Source: Arthrobacter sp. zg-Y1171 (lineage in GTDB: Bacteria; Actinomycetota; Actinomycetes; Actinomycetales; Micrococcaceae). From it: a DNA stretch of 64,000 bases. The notes under the pieces were generated by a model. That model was not told the origin of the DNA, made no database searches, and saw only the letters and a list, made by a program, of their open reading frames with translations. Shown here piece after piece: positions 56,843 to 64,000 of this stretch. Location of the stretch: the NCBI RefSeq assembly GCF_025244845.1, contig NZ_CP104264.1, positions 744,001 to 808,000 of the forward strand, given 5' to 3'. Both the position numbers and the translations under genes were made by a program. Each line of letters begins with the position of its first letter. Position 1 is the first letter of the stretch.

Positions 56843-57505
56843 ATGCGTAAAGTTCTCCGCCGTACCGTCCGAGTGAGGCTTGCGACCGTCGCGGTTGCGG
56901 TCCCGTTGCTGTTCCTGACCGCGTGCTCGGGTGCGTCTGGTGATTCCGGAGCAGGGAAGCAGCCTTCGAGTCCGGCTGCCACGGCTTCGGAAACGCCGAC
57001 TCCGACTCCGACTCCCAGCGCCGAGTACAAGCCCGCGTCGGCTGAGGGGCCTGCGGAGAACGTCCCGCTGCCGGTGATGCCGGAGGAGGCGAAGGTCGAG
57101 TCCAAAGAAGGGCTCGAGGCCTTCGCCCGGTATTGGTATGAGCTGGTCAATTACGGCTTTGAAACCGGAGACGTGGAACCGATCCGCGCAATCAGCGGCC
57201 CGGACTGTGCTGTCTGTGACACTTTTTACTTGATGGTGGGTAAAGGATATGAAAACGACGACTGGATAGTTGGAGGCCAAATCGAAGTGCAAGGTGTCCA
57301 CTCAGACTTCGTTTTGACACCCGACAGTCGCTACCAGGTCCTTATTCAGGAGAAGCAGGACGAAATTTCCTATTTTGGTCCGGCTGGCCCGTATGGGACG
57401 CGCGCGGGAACAGAAGCTTCAGGAGTCCAAATGATTGAAGCGCGCTTCAGCGACAGAGGGTGGTCCGCCGACGTGGTCGTCACGATCAAGAGCCCAACGA
57501 CATGA
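56843..57505 (+). CDS. DUF6318 family lipoprotein
   Basis: 220 residues with a lipobox LTAC near residue 28, a Thr/Pro linker (ETPTPTPTPSAEYKP) and a C-terminal domain with ARYWYELVNYGFETGDVEPIRAISGPDCAVCDTF, typical of DUF6318 proteins of Arthrobacter. The function is unknown. Two Cys residues four apart may pair or bind a cofactor. The stop overlaps the start of the next gene in ATGA. From about 57170 the base composition is visibly less GC-rich than around it. Confidence 0.82.
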   Translation: MRKVLRRTVRVRLATVAVAVPLLFLTACSGASGDSGAGKQPSSPAATASETPTPTPTPSAEYKPASAEGPAENVPLPVMPEEAKVESKEGLEAFARYWYELVNYGFETGDVEPIRAISGPDCAVCDTFYLMVGKGYENDDWIVGGQIEVQGVHSDFVLTPDSRYQVLIQEKQDEISYFGPAGPYGTRAGTEASGVQMIEARFSDRGWSADVVVTIKSPTT

Positions 57506-58392
57506 AGGCCTCCTCAAGGTTTCTTTGGGCGGGGGCATGTTGTCTCCTTGTCTCGTTTTCTTCGACTTCCGTTCAGGCGGGTGAGGCGGATGTTGGTTGG
57601 CACGAGGACGACAAGATTTCAGGTTCTGTTTACTCGGAGGACCCGGCAACAGGGGTATGGACGACTCTCCCGGTAGGTATCCCTGAGGACCCTTCCGGCT
57701 ATCGTTTTGAGCCGGTGTGTTTTGACGACCTTGCGGGCGATGTCTCCTGCCTGGCAGCGAACCAGGCCGCATGCACAGCTGGCGAGGACGGCCGGCTTGT
57801 CTATTGGTTCTCCGGATTGAAGACAACGGACCCAAGTACTTGGACAAAGGTCAGCGAAACCCCGTCCTGCATCTATTCCGAAGAGCCCGTGGACGTGGGC
57901 GAGCAGATCCAGGCGCAGATCCTCACCGCCTTCCAGGAGCGCCAGATAGCTGCCGGGAAACTGGTCCTGCAACCCAGTCCCCACACGCTGGTAGGGATGG
58001 AAACCAACGTTTACGTCGAGGCCGCAGAGCAGGTCTTTGAAATGGTGCTGCTGGACCAGACGGTCCGGATTGTTGCTACCCCCACCGAGTTCGAGCTGAA
58101 CTATGGGGACGGCACCGTGTACGGGCCTACTAGTGTCCCGGGGGCACCGTTGGCCCAGGAGCGGTGGGGTGAGCAGACCCAGACCAGCCACAAATACGAT
58201 GCCAGCGGCGACTACCATGTGGGTGCCACTGTGCATTTCTCCGGAGCCTATTCCGTGAACGGCGGACCGATGATTCCCATCGATGGTCGTGCAGCGGTGT
58301 CCTCCGAAGCCCAGACCCTGAGCGTCTGGCGGGCGGAAACCCGCAGCGTCGCCGACAACTGCCTGGTGAACCCGAGCGGTGTCGGATGCTAG
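57502..58392 (+). CDS. Secreted protein with PKD-like domain, partner of DUF6318 gene
   Basis: 296 residues with a Sec signal ending near SSTSVQAGEA. The C-terminal region FELNYGDGTVYGPTSVPGA, then QTSHKYDASGDYHVGATVHFSG, has the PKD pattern (GDGT and a YxxxGxY strand). Eight cysteines could form disulfides. It is coupled to the DUF6318 gene by ATGA, so both are made together and act outside the membrane. The function is not known. The first third is lower in GC than its neighbourhood. Confidence 0.8.
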   Translation: MKASSRFLWAGACCLLVSFSSTSVQAGEADVGWHEDDKISGSVYSEDPATGVWTTLPVGIPEDPSGYRFEPVCFDDLAGDVSCLAANQAACTAGEDGRLVYWFSGLKTTDPSTWTKVSETPSCIYSEEPVDVGEQIQAQILTAFQERQIAAGKLVLQPSPHTLVGMETNVYVEAAEQVFEMVLLDQTVRIVATPTEFELNYGDGTVYGPTSVPGAPLAQERWGEQTQTSHKYDASGDYHVGATVHFSGAYSVNGGPMIPIDGRAAVSSEAQTLSVWRAETRSVADNCLVNPSGVGC

Positions 58393-58627
58393 CCCGACAC
58401 AAGCCCGACACAGCGTGGTATGAGCCTGCGAACTACGGTTTCAAGCCGGCGAAGCGGGGCTCGTAGAGTGACTAGCAGCCCGGAGTGTGACAGCGATCAG
58501 CCGGTTCCGGCCCGGCAGAGCGGTGCGGCACATAGTCGGGCTCTTCCTGCCTCTCCATGCCGAGCAGTCTGCCCCGGAGGGCCGCGAATCGCGTGAGTTC
58601 CGGGCGCCGGGCCCGGAAATCCTTCGA

Positions 58628-58689
58628 TTTGTCGGAATCCCTACGGTTTGTGACAATCCCTGCGCCGCGCAGCGCGGGGATCCGGACAA
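58628..58689. repeat. Palindromic element (REP-like), copy B
   Basis: The segment aligns with the reverse complement of the element at 33527 over about 60-70 bases; the core AATCCCTGCGCCGCGCAGCG is identical. The right arm (GGGGATCCGGACAAGG) runs into the tandem array. The flanking gap 58393-58627 shows only a short repeat (GCCCGACACA twice at its start) and no gene. Confidence 0.8.
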
Positions 58690-59060
58690 GGTGCGGGGAT
58701 TCGGACAAACCGCAGGGGGGATCCGGACAAGGTGCGGGGATTCGGACAAACCGCAGGGGGGATTCGGACAAGGTGCGGGGATTCGGACAAACCGCAGGGG
58801 GGATTCGGACAAGGTGCGGGGATTCGGACAAACCGCAGGGGGGATTCGGACAAGGTGCGGGGATTCGGACAAACCGCAGGGGGGGCCGGACAAGGTGCGG
58901 GGATTCGGACAAACCGCAGGGGTGGCTCCGGACAAGGTGCGGGGATTCGGACAAACCGCAGGGGGGGGGCGGACAAGGTGCGGGGATTCGGACAAACCGC
59001 AGGGTGGATCCGGACAAGGCGCGGGGATTCGGACAAACCGCAGGGAGGATCCGGACAAGG
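58684..59060. repeat. 41-bp tandem repeat array, about 9.5 copies
   Basis: Each unit is made of two half units, GGACAAGGTGCGGGGATTC and GGACAAACCGCAGGGG plus two to six linking bases. GGACAA occurs 19 times at alternating intervals of 19 and 22 bases (once 21, once 23). There is no unique spacer, so this is not a CRISPR. Units differ only in the G-run and in ATTC/ATCC/GCC joints. All reading frames are open across it, but the translated repeats look meaningless and I annotate no gene. The gap between genes runs to 59126. Confidence 0.95.
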
Positions 59061-59126
59061 ATGGCGAAGTGGAAGTCGTCACCACCGCGAAGGTACGTGC
59101 ATGGTGGACCCAACAGATGACGGCTG

Positions 59127-59921
59127 CTAGACGGATCCCGGCCGCGGCACCGCAAACAGCGTCCGGGGATCCTGGAGAACCGCAGGGTAGGCGAACGCTG
59201 ACCGGGAAATTTCCCCGTTCAGCTTCACCTGCCGCACCGCCGTATCGTTCGTGAGTTCCACTGGCCCGGCACGGCCCAGAAGCAGGCGGGTCCGGTCAGC
59301 CGGAGAAAGAACAGCCACCTGGTCGCCGTCGTCCATGTCCTCGAGCAACCGAACCAACTGCCGGCCCCGCTTACCGGTGATCGGGGTGCCCTTGGCGGAA
59401 AGCATCGGCAGCACGATGGCGGCAGCATCGCCGTCGGGCACTGCACGCACCACCCACAGTCCTTCACCCGGGCCAGGGTCAACGGGATCCGGAACGTCGG
59501 CAGGGGAGGGCCAGACATAGGGCAATCCGGCCTCGGTATCCGGAAACAGCGGTCCGTAGACGTCCGGAGACTTCTCGATGAGGTTGGAGCGATGACTGCG
59601 GTGCAGTTCTTCGTTCCCGATCCAGGCGGGAAGATCGACGTCGGCTTCCGCAGCCTCCGGAGCGAACTCCAGGATCTGCTCCCGGACGGTATCGGCATGT
59701 CCGCGGGCAATCCACTCATCCGTCATCGCCAGCCCGTAGGCGGTGAGCGCCGGCACGAAGCCCTTCCACATCAGCAGGGCGGGGTGGCGCTGCCAGCCGT
59801 AGTCGGGAACCACCAGCCCGCGCAATAACTGCAGGGTCTCCACCCGCTGCTTGCCAAGCCTCGCCTGGTCCAGGACGGCGGCGCTGCGGGCGAAGCCCGG
59901 ATACGGAAGGAAGGTCTGCAC
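59127..59921 (-). CDS. MSMEG_6728 family protein
   Basis: 264 residues. The N terminus QTFLPYPGFARSAAVLDQARLGKQRVETLQLLRGLVVPDYGWQRHPALLMWKGF matches a conserved actinobacterial family named after MSMEG_6728, with similarity to a pyrimidine-dimer-lyase-like segment. The function is unproven. The start is GTG, with no ribosome binding site and CAGACT six bases upstream, so leaderless initiation is likely. The C terminus reaches the edge of the repeat region. Confidence 0.7.
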   Translation of the reverse strand: MQTFLPYPGFARSAAVLDQARLGKQRVETLQLLRGLVVPDYGWQRHPALLMWKGFVPALTAYGLAMTDEWIARGHADTVREQILEFAPEAAEADVDLPAWIGNEELHRSHRSNLIEKSPDVYGPLFPDTEAGLPYVWPSPADVPDPVDPGPGEGLWVVRAVPDGDAAAIVLPMLSAKGTPITGKRGRQLVRLLEDMDDGDQVAVLSPADRTRLLLGRAGPVELTNDTAVRQVKLNGEISRSAFAYPAVLQDPRTLFAVPRPGSV

Positions 59922-59933
59922 GGGCCTAGTCTG

Positions 59934-60491
59934 TCACTGCCCGCGGGTGCCGAGCTGCCGGACCATGATCAGGTCCCGGAAAGTGTGGACTCCCACCTGG
60001 AAGGACCGGCGCCCGAAGGCCTGGAACCCGGATTTGCGGTAAAAGGACTGGGCCCGCACATTCCGGTTGTTCACGCCCAGCCACATGGACCGGGCGCCCG
60101 CCGACTCAGCGGCCCGGGCAGCAGCTTCGACCAACTGCCCGGCAAGACCGCTTCCGTGCGCAGCCGGACGCAGATAGAACTTGCTCAGCTCGGCCGAGGG
60201 CAGCGCCGCCCGCCCCGACTCCAGCGCCTCCACGACCTCCGGATCGGACGGCGGCGCCAGCACGAGCAGGCAATAACCGCTGAGCCGGCCCTCCGTCCGG
60301 GCGACCAGCACACGGTAGGTCTCGTCAGCGAGATAACCGGCGAAGCGCTCGGCGGAAAGATTCGCCGCAATAAACGCCGCGCTGTCCTCCGGGGTTACCT
60401 CAGGTGGGCAGGCCAGCGGGAACGTGGCGGCAGCCAGGTCGGCAAGCCCGGGGACATCTTCAAGGTCTGCGGATGAAATGGAAGCTTGCAC
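59934..60491 (-). CDS. GNAT family N-acetyltransferase
   Basis: 185 residues. The acetyl-CoA motif A is KFYLRPAAHGSGLAGQLVEAA, with Arg/Gly-x-Gly-x-Ala variant, followed by SMWLGVNNRNVRAQSFYRKSGFQAFG (motif B). The acceptor is unknown. GTG start; TATGCT ends six bases upstream. It lies 12 bases upstream of the MSMEG_6728-type gene on the same strand, so the two may be cotranscribed. Confidence 0.88.
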   Translation of the reverse strand: MQASISSADLEDVPGLADLAAATFPLACPPEVTPEDSAAFIAANLSAERFAGYLADETYRVLVARTEGRLSGYCLLVLAPPSDPEVVEALESGRAALPSAELSKFYLRPAAHGSGLAGQLVEAAARAAESAGARSMWLGVNNRNVRAQSFYRKSGFQAFGRRSFQVGVHTFRDLIMVRQLGTRGQ

Positions 60492-60497
60492 CCTTCC

Positions 60498-60503
60498 AGC
60501 ATA
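60498..60503 (-). promoter_or_regulatory. -10 box for the GNAT gene (leaderless or GGAAGG-led)
   Basis: Minus-strand TATGCT, then GGAAGG, then GTG. The six intervening bases could be a very close SD, but the spacing also fits a leaderless start. Confidence 0.5.
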
Positions 60504-60556
60504 GGCAGGCGGAACGGCTCACCGGCCCGCCCCGTAACCCGGCAGGCTTCCCGAAA

Positions 60557-61192
60557 TCAGTACCGTGCGTAGAGCTCGCCCACCTGCAGTGCGGCGTCCA
60601 CGGTGTTGTCCGGACCCGGCAGCGGGCAGGCCCATGCCTCGTCATACGCGCAGGACGGGTTGTAGAGGAAGTTGAAATCCAGGATCAGGCTGCCGGGAAG
60701 ATCGCCCGTCCCGAGGTTCGCTCCCTTGATCGTGTCCAGCAGGTACCGTCCCCCTCCGTAGCTGCCGCCGTCGACGCCGGATGTCGCATCCCGCACGGGG
60801 ATGAAGATTCCGCCGCCGTAGGAGTCCAGATGCCAGACCGCCAGGCTGCCCACGCCGTCAGCGGAGACCGTGCCGAGCCGGGTAAACGGCACTACGCCGT
60901 CCGTCCCCGTAGCGACCTCCATCTTCTCGCCGGCGCCGCCGTCGTCAATTACCGCCTCGAACCGGAACGCCGGATCGTAGCGGGCCGTCCGCAGCCCGCG
61001 GAAGCGGCGCCGCGTGTCTTCGGGAAGGGGCGACGCCGGATGGGTGCCGAAGAGCCGGTCGCGTCCGGTGGCCCACAAGGCATGGGAGTGCGACGCCGAC
61101 ATGCCGTCAGCGGCTCGCCTCGCCTGCTCGTAAAGGGCGAACGTGTTACGGCGCCAATCGGCGGTGTCAAGGGCTGTGACAGGAGATACCAT
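60557..61192 (-). CDS. DUF1684 domain protein
   Basis: 211 residues. Typical segments are WRRNTFALYEQARRAADG, then SHALWATGRDRLFGTHPASPLP near the N terminus, and GGSYGGGRYLLDTIKGANLG and LILDFNFLYNPSCAYDEAWACPLPGPDN at the end. The C-terminal Cys and Asp pattern is conserved, but function is unknown. The ATG at 61192 is six bases from TACGCT and has no ribosome binding site. Divergent from a TauE/SafE gene only 22 bases away. Confidence 0.88.
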   Translation of the reverse strand: MVSPVTALDTADWRRNTFALYEQARRAADGMSASHSHALWATGRDRLFGTHPASPLPEDTRRRFRGLRTARYDPAFRFEAVIDDGGAGEKMEVATGTDGVVPFTRLGTVSADGVGSLAVWHLDSYGGGIFIPVRDATSGVDGGSYGGGRYLLDTIKGANLGTGDLPGSLILDFNFLYNPSCAYDEAWACPLPGPDNTVDAALQVGELYARY

Positions 61193-61198
61193 TCGTCC

Positions 61199-61208
61199 AG
61201 CGTAGTGT
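61199..61208. promoter_or_regulatory. Overlapping bidirectional -10 boxes in a 22-bp divergent gap
   Basis: AGCGTAGTGT contains TAGTGT (61203-61208) for the + gene and TACGCT (61204-61199 on the minus strand) for the - gene. They share the central TA. Each ends exactly six bases before its start codon (GTG 61215; ATG 61192). Neither gene has a ribosome binding site. Confidence 0.65.
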
Positions 61209-61214
61209 GTTCGA

Positions 61215-61961
61215 GTGACTACCGGACTCCTCATAGTGGTGCTCGTCGCCATCTTCATCGGCGCGATCGCCCAGCGGATCGCCGGCCTGGGCTTTGCGCT
61301 CCTGATTTCCCCCTTCCTGGTGATCATCCTCGGCTCCCACGGGGGAGTGCTGATGGTGAACATCTGCGGACTGGTCTCTTCGCTGCTGATCATGTCCCGT
61401 GTCTGGCGGGACGTGGACTGGTCCATGTACCGCTGGTTGGCGGTCCCAGCGGTTATTGCCAGCGTGCCGGCATCCGCAGCCGCGGTTTACCTGCCCGCCG
61501 CACCGCTGGCCGTGACGGTGGGCGCCGTCGTCCTCGTGGCGCTGAGCATCTCGCTGCTGCTGCAGCGCACCTCCGTGGTGCTGACCGGCAACGTCCCGAA
61601 AGCCGTGGCCGGTTTCGCTTCCGGGATCACGAACGCGATGGCCGGCGTCGGCGGTCCCGCCGTAAGCGTGTATGCGTTGCTGGCCCGTTGGCCGCAACGT
61701 CCGTTCGCAGCCACGCTGCAGCCGTTCTTCGTCACCACCGCCACGGTCACCCTGACGTCCAAGCTACTGCTGGATCCGGGGCAGATGCCGCCGTTCCAGT
61801 CCTGGGCGTGGGCATTGATCGGGGTCATGATCGTGGGCGGCATCTTCGTCGGCGAGAAACTGCAGCGCTACATCCGCGATGACCAGGCGCGGCTGGCCGT
61901 GATCGTTATTGCGTTCATCGGTGCGGCAGCGGCACTGGTCAAGGGCCTGGTCGACCTCTAG
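61215..61961 (+). CDS. TauE/SafE (TSUP) family membrane transporter 2
   Basis: 248 residues, about eight helices. LVAIFIGAIAQRIAGLGFALLISPF and AVAGFASGITNAMAGVGGPAVSVYALLARWPQ mirror the motifs of the paralogue at 49358, with roughly half the residues shared by eye. GTG start with TAGTGT six bases upstream. The substrate is unknown; sulfite or sulfonates are family precedents. It is followed by DUF6350 after 74 bases. Confidence 0.87.
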   Translation: MTTGLLIVVLVAIFIGAIAQRIAGLGFALLISPFLVIILGSHGGVLMVNICGLVSSLLIMSRVWRDVDWSMYRWLAVPAVIASVPASAAAVYLPAAPLAVTVGAVVLVALSISLLLQRTSVVLTGNVPKAVAGFASGITNAMAGVGGPAVSVYALLARWPQRPFAATLQPFFVTTATVTLTSKLLLDPGQMPPFQSWAWALIGVMIVGGIFVGEKLQRYIRDDQARLAVIVIAFIGAAAALVKGLVDL

Positions 61962-62035
61962 GGCAGCGCCGGAGTTACCCGACTCACGCCGGCGCCTCAA
62001 CGGGCTGTGCAGGGCCGGATGGCACGATAGAAACG

Positions 62036-63328
62036 ATGAAAATTTTATTGCGGCCGAAGAAGCCGGGTGTGCCGCCCATGCCACTCTGGTTGCAGGGGAC
62101 CTTCGAACTGGGCCAGGCCGCCGTGCTTTCCGCCCTGCTGGTCCTCCTGCCGCTCATCGGCGTGTGGTTTGCCAACGGGTTTACGGATCGGGACTTCACC
62201 TCGCTGGCCCGCCTGGGCGGACAGGCCTGGCTGCTGATCCACGGCGTGCCGATGTCACTGAGCTTCCCCGCCGGTGAACTGGGAGAGGCACCCGCCTCCG
62301 GGCTGCTCTCCTTCTTTCCGCTGGGACTGACTCTGATTCCGTTCTTCCTGTCCTGGCGTGCGGGCCGCCGGCTTGCCCGGGCCTCCTATACGGACCAGCT
62401 CTGGCAGGCAGTTCTGGGCGCACTGGGCACCTATGCGCTGATCGGTGCCGCGGCGGCGTACTTCTGCAGTACCGAAGGCGTGCGGATTTCCGTGACGGCA
62501 GGTGCCCTGGTTCCGCTGATCGCCGCAGGTGCCGGGCTCATTGTGGGTGCCCGCATAGAGGCCGGTTCCTGGGTGCGGTTGATCGGCATGGACCTGACCG
62601 ATTGGATTGCCCGCACCAGCCAGCATTCCCGCTGGGCGGGTTCCTACATGTGGGCCGCGATGCGCGCCGGCGCCGTAGGCACCCTCGCCGCGCTGGGTCT
62701 GTCCGCCGTGCTGCTGGTGGTGGCCCTGGCGATGAACTGGGCCGAGATCGCGTCCGTCTACGAACGGCTCGACGCCGGTGCGCTGGGCGGGGCGGTGCTC
62801 ACCGTGGTGGAACTGGGCCTGATGCCCAACTTCGTGGTGTGGACGCTGGGCTGGGCGTCCGGCGCAGGCTTCTCGCTGGGAACCGGAAGCATGATCAGTC
62901 CGCTGGAAACCACCGTCGGTCCGCTGCCCGCACTGCCGGTGCTGGCGGCGCTGCCCGTGGGAAACATGGAATACGGCTACGCGGCTCTGCTGATCCCGGT
63001 AATGGCCGGGATCCTGGCGGGCTGGTGGTTCCTCCGGGAGGGCGAAAACCACTTCGACGAGTGGCTTTCCATCAAGATCCGCGCCCGCTGGTTCACCGCA
63101 CCCGTTTCCACGCTTGTACTCGGGGTGATCGTCGGCCTGGTGTCCGGAGTGCTGGCCGCCGGCGCTGCCTGGCTGGCCCTCGGCTCCCTTGGCATCGGAC
63201 GCTTCGTCAGCCTCGGACCGGACCCGTTGTGCCTGGGGCTGTGGGTGGCCGCGGAAGTAGGGATCGGCGTCGTTATTGGTTACGCCGTAGGGCCGTGGCT
63301 CGAGCGTGAACCCAAGCCGGACGCCTAG
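62036..63328 (+). CDS. DUF6350 family membrane protein
   Basis: 430 residues, about ten helices. The family features are a first helix AVLSALLVLLPLIGVWFANGF, the segment SFFPLGLTLIPFFLSWRAGRRLA and LGLMPNFVVWTLGWASGAGFSLG in the middle. In Actinobacteria this gene usually stands just upstream of purN-purH, as here. The function is unknown; some annotations name it PerM-like. Its stop overlaps that of the convergent gene. Confidence 0.87.
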   Translation: MKILLRPKKPGVPPMPLWLQGTFELGQAAVLSALLVLLPLIGVWFANGFTDRDFTSLARLGGQAWLLIHGVPMSLSFPAGELGEAPASGLLSFFPLGLTLIPFFLSWRAGRRLARASYTDQLWQAVLGALGTYALIGAAAAYFCSTEGVRISVTAGALVPLIAAGAGLIVGARIEAGSWVRLIGMDLTDWIARTSQHSRWAGSYMWAAMRAGAVGTLAALGLSAVLLVVALAMNWAEIASVYERLDAGALGGAVLTVVELGLMPNFVVWTLGWASGAGFSLGTGSMISPLETTVGPLPALPVLAALPVGNMEYGYAALLIPVMAGILAGWWFLREGENHFDEWLSIKIRARWFTAPVSTLVLGVIVGLVSGVLAAGAAWLALGSLGIGRFVSLGPDPLCLGLWVAAEVGIGVVIGYAVGPWLEREPKPDA

Positions 63329-63756
63329 CGGATCTGCTGGAACGGCAGGTATTCCGCCTCGCAGGCTTCCACGCCATCGAGGGTGAGGGCGGAGCGCATG
63401 CAGGATTCGTAGGTTACGGTCTCATCCCAAAGCAAGGCCATTCCGGCCAGCCCCAGAGTAGTGAAGGCCGTAATGACCAGGCCCAGCGACACCAGTACCG
63501 GCATCAGCGGTCCCATCCGGCGCCTCGCCAGCTTGACCACGGCGATGATCCCCACCGCCAACGCCGCGATCCCCAGCGCAAGCGGGATCAGCTTCCACGG
63601 CAGGACCAGGTTGCTGCTCAGCAGCATGGCGAACATCAGGAGCCAGAACACTCGCACATACTGAATCGCGTTGCGCTTTTGCTCGTCTGTAGGCGCGGGA
63701 TGGCGGCTGTCGGGCGCGGGCAAGGTCTTGGTCTGGTGCTGGGTGCCGTCGGTCAT
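63325..63756 (-). CDS. Small membrane protein, uncharacterised
   Basis: 143 residues with three or four hydrophobic segments (VFWLLMFAMLLSSNLVLPWKLIPLALGIAALAVGIIAVVKLA, then LVSLGLVITAFTTLGLAGMALLW). A C-terminal outer tail has two Cys (ESCMRSALTLDGVEACEAEYLP). I do not recognise the family. It lies between DUF6350 and purN, on the opposite strand. TACGCT ends seven bases before the ATG, so its mRNA may be leaderless. Confidence 0.7.
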   Translation of the reverse strand: MTDGTQHQTKTLPAPDSRHPAPTDEQKRNAIQYVRVFWLLMFAMLLSSNLVLPWKLIPLALGIAALAVGIIAVVKLARRRMGPLMPVLVSLGLVITAFTTLGLAGMALLWDETVTYESCMRSALTLDGVEACEAEYLPFQQIR

Positions 63757-63784
63757 GGGTTTAAGCGTAGGGGACGCCGCGTCC

Positions 63785-63790
63785 TATGGT
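63785..63790 (+). promoter_or_regulatory. -10 box for leaderless purN
   Basis: TATGGT ends six bases before the ATG of purN. No ribosome binding site or purine-riboswitch-like fold is evident in the 40-bp divergent gap. Confidence 0.5.
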
Positions 63791-63796
63791 GGACGC

Positions 63797-64000
63797 ATGC
63801 GCATCGTAGTCCTCGTGTCCGGCACCGGATCCAACCTCCAAGCGGTGCTGGACGCCGTCCGTGACGGCAGGCTTGACGTGGAGATTGCCGCCGTCGGCTC
63901 CGACCGGCCCGGAACCTACGGGGTCCGGCGCGCCGCCGACGCCGGCTACCCGACCTTCGTGGTCCCCTTCCGGGAGTTCCCGGTGCGGGCGGACTGGAAC
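63797..64000 (+). CDS. purN: Phosphoribosylglycinamide formyltransferase PurN (5' part)
   Basis: The first 68 codons are in the window. MRIVVLVSGTGSNLQAVLDAV is the PurN N terminus with the phosphate-binding SGTGSNLQA loop. It transfers a formyl group from 10-formyl-THF to GAR in purine synthesis. The rest, including the catalytic Asn-His-Asp residues, lies beyond the right edge. Confidence 0.92.
   Translation, partial: MRIVVLVSGTGSNLQAVLDAVRDGRLDVEIAAVGSDRPGTYGVRRAADAGYPTFVVPFREFPVRADWN

Noticed and set aside
58684..59060. CRISPR array
   Set aside because: Units are contiguous with no unique spacers, and no cas gene is nearby.
58441..59130. Long open frames on both strands through the tandem array, with repeated CGLSESPHLVR-like or GIRTNRRG-like peptides
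   Set aside because: All frames stay open simply because the 41-bp unit lacks stops; no start signal, no codon bias and no recognisable protein.
61167..61697. Minus-strand frame opposite the second TauE/SafE gene
   Set aside because: Antisense shadow; the + strand shows the TSUP motifs.

Overview
The window is high-GC DNA with dense, mostly single-copy genes, frequent GTG/TTG starts and many Shine-Dalgarno-free starts with a -10 box six bases upstream. Gene content (a DUF222 endonuclease-type protein, LutABC, a Stealth phosphotransferase, DUF6318 and DUF5996 proteins, and DUF6350 next to purN) points to an actinobacterium of the Micrococcaceae, most likely Arthrobacter or a close relative. 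This is inferred from gene content only. I found no rRNA, tRNA, insertion sequence, prophage or CRISPR array.

Layout. 0-7.7 kb: an edge-truncated DUF222 protein, small enzymes, and a leftward run (aldo/keto reductase, DJ-1/PfpI, epimerase, Bcr/CflA efflux pump) that looks like a carbonyl or electrophile stress unit. 7.9-21.2 kb: a one-carbon and aromatic region with an aldehyde dehydrogenase, two full-length paralogues of the tetrahydrofolate-dependent aryl O-demethylase LigM, an orphan NMT1-type binding lipoprotein and a divergent MetF-type reductase. LutABC lies inside it; a lactate permease (21.3 kb) and an L-lactate dehydrogenase (26.7 kb) follow, so lactate import and oxidation are encoded nearby. 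23-32.9 kb: a gamma-glutamyltransferase-like protein with a GntR regulator, PutP, DUF72, a luciferase-like flavoprotein, a thioesterase, and a DUF421 protein preceded by a 14-C tract.

33-36 kb: two cspA-type cold-shock genes flank a glutaminase-STAS-cyclic-nucleotide-binding fusion. Both csp genes carry the same long structured leader (two hairpins, the first followed by a U-run, with mutually exclusive pairing options) and near-identical terminators. I consider this leader the most interesting unit in the window. 36-43 kb: an Nramp-like transporter lacking the canonical metal-binding motifs, a membrane Ser/Thr kinase and dehydrogenases. 42.7-49.3 kb: a nickel transporter near a complete leftward urease operon ureABCFGD that lacks ureE; UreG has a histidine-rich tail.

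49-64 kb: two TauE/SafE paralogues, a DoxX-like protein with a histone-H1-like tail, a phosphoesterase, catalase, a Stealth protein that seems to start at ATT, secreted or lipoprotein genes, a 41-bp tandem repeat array growing out of a dispersed palindromic element, and the DUF6350-purN edge. A 22-bp divergent gap at 61.2 kb holds two overlapping -10 boxes placed symmetrically six bases from each start codon.
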